A stretch of DNA of 64,000 nt, from positions 381,173,120-381,237,119 of the forward strand of contig CM019064.1 of NCBI GenBank assembly GCA_009667805.1, written 5' to 3'. Every line of letters starts with the position of its first letter. Positions within the stretch are counted from its first letter, which is position 1. Made by a program: the position numbers and the translations under genes. Positions 59,808 to 64,000 of the stretch are shown in pieces. Below the pieces are notes generated by a model. It ran no database searches, was not told the DNA's origin, and saw nothing but the letters and a program-made list of their open reading frames with translations. The DNA comes from Leptobrachium leishanense. Taxonomy: Eukaryota; Chordata; Amphibia; Anura; Megophryidae.

Positions 59808-60964
59808 CCCTTTGCTGCTGAGGCATTTCACGCCTGTTTGCTGAGCTAATTTTTACCGGTTTCGCTCATCATGTTTAACTGCGTTTTGAAGCCTTATTTT
59901 ATTAAATGACTCAGACATATTATATATCGTTCTTTCCGGCAGACTCGGTAGATTCATAATATGTACTGCCTGTATATTATAACAAAAAATTGAATAAAGT
60001 TAGAATTTTCACAAATTTACAAAGTGTAAAGTGTTTTTTTTCACATTTTAACATGCAAGCGTTTGCAGTTATATTTTCTATGGGTTGCGCTTGTTAAAAA
60101 AATTAGAAATGGGGTCTCGTTACATTTTTTTGGGGGGAAAACTACGCGATTTTTAACAAACGCACCCCATACAAAAATCGTTAATGCAGCATCCTTGTTC
60201 ACATTATTATTGAAATGGGAACAATAATGCTGCATTAACGGAAAAAAACAAAAAAAACTTGTTTATTTTTTTATGATTATTTATTTTATTTTTTTCACTA
60301 ACTTTTTACATGGTCATGGTTGGAATCTTCGGAAAGGCCATGCTCTGGCCGATCCAACAATACCAAAAATTAACCCGTAGCTGCCACGGATCGGGAGATA
60401 GGGGTTTCATTGGAACCCCTATCTCCATCATTGGTGGCAGCTAGGGGTTAACTCCAGAACTGACGTCATCGCGCTATGCACGATGACGCCAGTCGTCAGG
60501 GGGAGTTCCCAGAAGCTTGGCTGACATCCAAGATGTCGGCCAGCTCCAGGAGAGGATCACGATCCGGTGCTTTTCGGCGCCCAATCGTGATCTGGCCCCC
60601 AAGGGGTTAAAGCCAGCCACCATTTGGAAGGGCAGGCTGTGCCCTTCCAAACGGTGCCTGCCTTTCACCGCTGGACCCTGGCGATCGGGAGGGAGAGAGA
60701 TCCAAAGGACCTCCCCCCTCCCTTTCAGGCACCTCCTCCGCACTCGCGGGGGGGCGCCTGAAATAGATGTCATCGCACCGCCACGATGACATCTATCAGT
60801 GCCCGCGGCAGTCCCGGATGCTGGGCTGACATCGGGGAAGTCAGCCCGCACCAGGGGGGCACGGCGATCGGCCGGGATTCTGGCCGACCACCACTGCAAA
60901 GGGAGGACGCAACGAAGTGCACATGTGGCAGGACGCGCTGAGCGCGTCCTCCGCATGGAAAGGG
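59808..60964 (+). mobile_element. TTAA element with hairpin array, copy 2
   Basis: TTAA lies on both sides (59804-59807 and 60965-60968). The ends CCCTTTGCTGCTGAGG and CATGGAAAGGG are weak inverted repeats. It is colinear with copy 1 (33995-35209): the conserved hairpin at 60180-60240 and the GC-rich palindrome array at 60375-60955. The first palindrome here contains an inner palindrome (GGAGATAGGGGTT/AACCCCTATCTCC) that copy 1 has half lost. Confidence 0.85.
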
Positions 60965-60968
60965 TTAA

Positions 60969-61563
60969 GGAAGTAAGGATTTTCCTCTTCATTTTAATGG
61001 GCAAAATCTGCTAAAATGAGTAGCCATCCAAAGAGGTGCAATGGAATCCACACTTCTATAAAAATTGCAATAACTGAAACTAGGATGCTGAACTCCACAA
61101 TAAATATCTGAGAATATTATGCATGTGATGAAACATTTTTAATTAGGTTACAGTGAAGAAGAACAGGCATCATAAAATTGTTAATTAAAAGTCGATATCA
61201 AGAATAAGTAAATTTCCTTAATGAACATAATGCAGCTCATATATTTTAGTTTTGATTTGTTTATTATTGTTTCATTACTTTAACCATATTTGTATTATAT
61301 ATTGTTACAAATCATCTCTGCCCAGTGATTCAATGTATACAAAATACTCTGCATATAAGCCAGGGTTATATTAGAAATGATGAATTTCAGTAAGCATATA
61401 ATGAAGTGTTAAATAAATGCGTTCGTACTTTTTTACATGCAAATATATTTAAAAAAAAATTCAGTTGTCATTGTATATGCAATTTATTAATGCAGATCTT
61501 TGACAATACTTATGTGGAGATATACACAGGTTTATACTCAGGGGTCAAGTCCTAAAAAAAGAA
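60969..61563. other. No recognisable feature
   Basis: AT-rich; no gene or repeat supported. Confidence 0.5.
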
Positions 61564-62741
61564 GGGCTCTATTACATTCTGCGCGCAAATGTTACCGCCT
61601 GCGAAAAAACGCATTAACGCGAGGGGCAAAACCCTTTGCGCTGAACATCGTATTACAACGTCCGCGCAAAAAATGTGCGTTAATGTCTAACACGGGTGGA
61701 GCTGCGCGAACCCTTTGCAAGCGTAATGTACTTTGCGCGCCCTATACTTAACATTGTGAGCGCAAATGCGTTTGTGCACTGGTACGCGCATGGTATTACA
61801 ATCTATGCGCAAATTTTAACGGACAGCATTTGCGCACATAATTTTAACATCTTTGAAAAGCTGGCGGTAACGGCAAATCTCAACATCCTGGCCGAACCCA
61901 AATACACCAGCACAAAAAGAAAAAAAGGAAAGTATAGTTACACATTCTACACATACCCAAACAATAAAAAGGAGAGGTTGTGTGTGTTTTTATTATTGCT
62001 GCAGCATATATACTCAGATTGATTTTGGCAGGTGCAAAAACTGAACGGAAGACAATTGTGATTCTTAATTCTTAATTGGTTCTTAATTGGCTGAATCGCG
62101 TTAAAAAACAGTCCGCACACTGATTTCTGCGCGCAACGTTAATGCGCGCATTTTTGTACGTATTTTTTACGCACTTTATTTTTTCACGGGTGAAAAAATG
62201 CGCACAGATTGTAATACCACCGTTATTTTTCACGCGTTAACGTTTAAGGCTAGGGTCAGAGTGGGGCAGTCGGAACGCGCGTGCAGGCGCACTAAATCAC
62301 GGCGGCAGTAGCAGCACATAACGGCCAATGACGGCCAATATACGCAGTACGTGCGTACAAAAGTGCACCGACACCACGCAACCGGCAAATGAACGCATTT
62401 TTCTCAGAACGTGAAACCGCTGCTACAGACGTACAGAGTGCGCTGCGGCCGCATGGCAGCGTGTGTGCGTGATTAGGAGACGTCAGACGCTGCTAGTGTG
62501 CGGCCTACATAACGTTCAAACATCCGGATTTCCCTAGAATTGCGTTGGTGAGTACCTGCGACTGTGCGACTGTGGTCGTCTGACCACTTAAGCGTATTCT
62601 GTGAAAAAATGCGTGCGCACGCATCGACGTACATTTTGACGGTGGCCGCAGAAAATGCGCTCATCTGTCCCTAGCCTTACGCTTCGCACAAAAAAAATAG
62701 CGCTGCGTGTGCGCTTTTGCGCGATGAATGTAATAGAGCCC
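61564..62741 (+). mobile_element. MITE-D copy 2 (PIF/Harbinger-like)
   Basis: The ends GGGCTCTATTACATTC and GAATGTAATAGAGCCC are perfect inverted repeats. TAA follows on the right and GAA precedes on the left. The interior is dense in TGCGC/GCGCA and reads on neither strand as protein. It is the inverse of 52062-53145. Confidence 0.8.
62248..62676. mobile_element. MITE-C copy 4, nested in MITE-D
   Basis: The ends are GGCTAGGGTCAGAG and inverse GGCTAGGGACAGATG. The flanks are TAA and TTA. Interior as in the other three copies (CAGACGTACAGAGTGCGCTGC). Confidence 0.8.
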
Positions 62742-62887
62742 TAAGTGTGGGAACTTACCAACATTTCTGCCCATTCCGGCCTTAAAGATTACTAGAAGTC
62801 ACAGAAGCTGCAGTACTTATTTATGCGTGAGAATGCCATTCCTATGGAAAACGCTGAGAAATTGTCATTTCCATGTATTCCCAATGT

Positions 62888-63933
62888 CAGGGCCGGATTA
62901 ACATAGGGGCAGATGGAGCAGCAGCTCCAGGCCCATGCCCCAGAATAGGCCCACAGAAAGGATAAATTTGTCTGCATTGATGGGCATTTGGACCACTATA
63001 TCTCCACCTCCATAGCAGCTACAGGGTCATATGAGCTATCACTGGAAAGCTCAGAGCATGATCTTTCCAATGATACCACACATGACCAGGTTTTATGTAA
63101 CAATGAAAATAAAATAATAAATATTTCTTTATTTTTTCTTTCTAACACAGCAATATTTTTCAATTATAAAGGGAACAATGATGCTACATTAACTCACCAT
63201 CTCATTTTTCATGTCACTAACAAGTGTGGAGGTGATGGTACAATCCATTATTACGAATTGTTACATCGAGAACCTAAACCGCCACACTGCAGCGAAGTGC
63301 ACTGGGGGGGGGCATTGGAACCCTGCGCCACTAATCTTTACACCTTGCAAGGTCAAATGAGGCGTCAGACAGGACAGAGTCTGGCCTTTGCATTGATACC
63401 AAACATGACAATGTAAAATCTAAAAGAAAAAGAAAACAAAAAACCTTTTTATTTATTTTTTGTTCCAAAGCGATGGTATTGTCCATTTGTCACGTATAAA
63501 ATTAGCAATACCACTGCCATTACTCACCTTCTCCTTTCCCACGCTGGGAGCAAGGTCAGTGTTTTATACATAGTCATATAATTCATAAAACACCATTATC
63601 CAAAGTACATGGGAAATATCAAATCTGTGGGTTAAAATTGTATATTTTCTCAGAAAAATGCAGTTACAGGCTCCCATTTATTTATTTTTTAACAAGAATT
63701 CCCTATAGAATATATATAACCAAAGGTTTGAATGATAGAATATGAAAAAATTATTTTACACGCTGTGATGATTGAAATCTGAATGGAAATTTACTCACAC
63801 CGTATCTGCCTGGTAAGATATTCATATATATGCTATATTAAATAGCCTAAGATATGTTTTCATTTCACTAAATTCCAAAAAAAGCCACCGAAATATTCAG
63901 CTCCAGGCCCATAGAGCTCTTAATCCGGCCCTG
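62888..63933 (+). mobile_element. hAT-K element, complete copy
   Basis: The ends CAGGGCCGGATTAA and TTAATCCGGCCCTG are perfect inverted repeats. The flanks CCCAATGT (62880-62887) and CCCAATTT (63934-63941) agree at seven of eight bases, as expected for hAT. The second inverted block CAGCTCCAGGCCCAT occurs near both ends. The interior includes the conserved hairpin (about 63150-63195). Non-coding; it served as the reference for the split copies. Confidence 0.85.
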
Positions 63934-63975
63934 CCCAATTTACTTAAGTCCAGGGGGGAAAAAACTTAAAAATAG

Positions 63976-64000
63976 ACACATACGCGGTTATTCAGAGAAA
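63976..64000 (+). mobile_element. MITE-A/B terminus at the window edge
   Basis: CGGTTATTCAGAGAAA resembles the MITE-B left end; the remainder lies outside the window. Confidence 0.5.

Noticed and set aside
59422..59844. 140-codon frame with hydrophobic, membrane-like stretches
   Set aside because: Pyrimidine-rich low-complexity DNA that runs into a MITE-A terminus; no family resemblance.

Overview
This window looks like vertebrate non-coding DNA, most likely from an amphibian (anuran). That is inferred from the repeat mix: L2- and CR1-group LINEs, a tRNA-derived SINE, several Tc1 families, PIF/Harbinger-like, hAT-like and TTAA-site non-autonomous elements, a Mag-type Ty3/gypsy element and a Helitron. 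No bacterial, organellar or single-copy host gene could be supported. Every protein-like stretch belongs to a mobile element, and nearly all are broken.

Layout. 1-1442: 3' end of a chromodomain Ty3/gypsy element and its 3' LTR. 1443-4138: a hAT-like element (here 'hAT-K') cut up by the gypsy element, a LINE and two MITEs. 4362-7881: a large foldback with a 2.55-kb hAT-like element in one arm. 9.7-18.8 kb: L2 fragments, a complete but frameshifted Tc1 copy (10743-12359), a SINE, a small TTAA element, a MITE and a 5'-truncated Tc1 with an open transposase. 19.2-20.8 kb: a Helitron remnant with a SINE inside. 23810-29540: a Mag-like LTR retrotransposon on the minus strand with paired LTRs and a 5-bp target duplication, carrying a palindromic Tc1 derivative and a solo LTR. 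33.2-35.2 kb: a Harbinger-like element and a TTAA element whose right half is an array of hairpins. 38.0-40.2 kb: a hAT-K copy with a SINE and a solo LTR. 40197-44854: a hAT-like element holding a second hAT-like element and a minisatellite. 46.2-51.0 kb: a deep nest of a mariner-like inverted repeat, Harbinger-like DNA, a foldback, a CR1 LINE and MITEs. 51839-53182: a three-level nest. 53905-55533 and 57329-58558: two decayed Tc1 copies. 55620-56453: a Harbinger-like element split by a LINE. 59808-60964: second copy of the hairpin-array element. 61564-62741 and 62888-63933: Harbinger-like (with a nested MITE) and hAT-K.

The elements interact by nesting and parasitism. The SINE shares its 3' tail with the L2-like LINE. 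Short palindromic elements carry the ends of autonomous families. Several insertions can be dated relative to one another because an uninterrupted sister copy (an 'empty site') lies elsewhere in the window. Stretches marked as holding nothing recognisable are probably old repeat or intergenic DNA.
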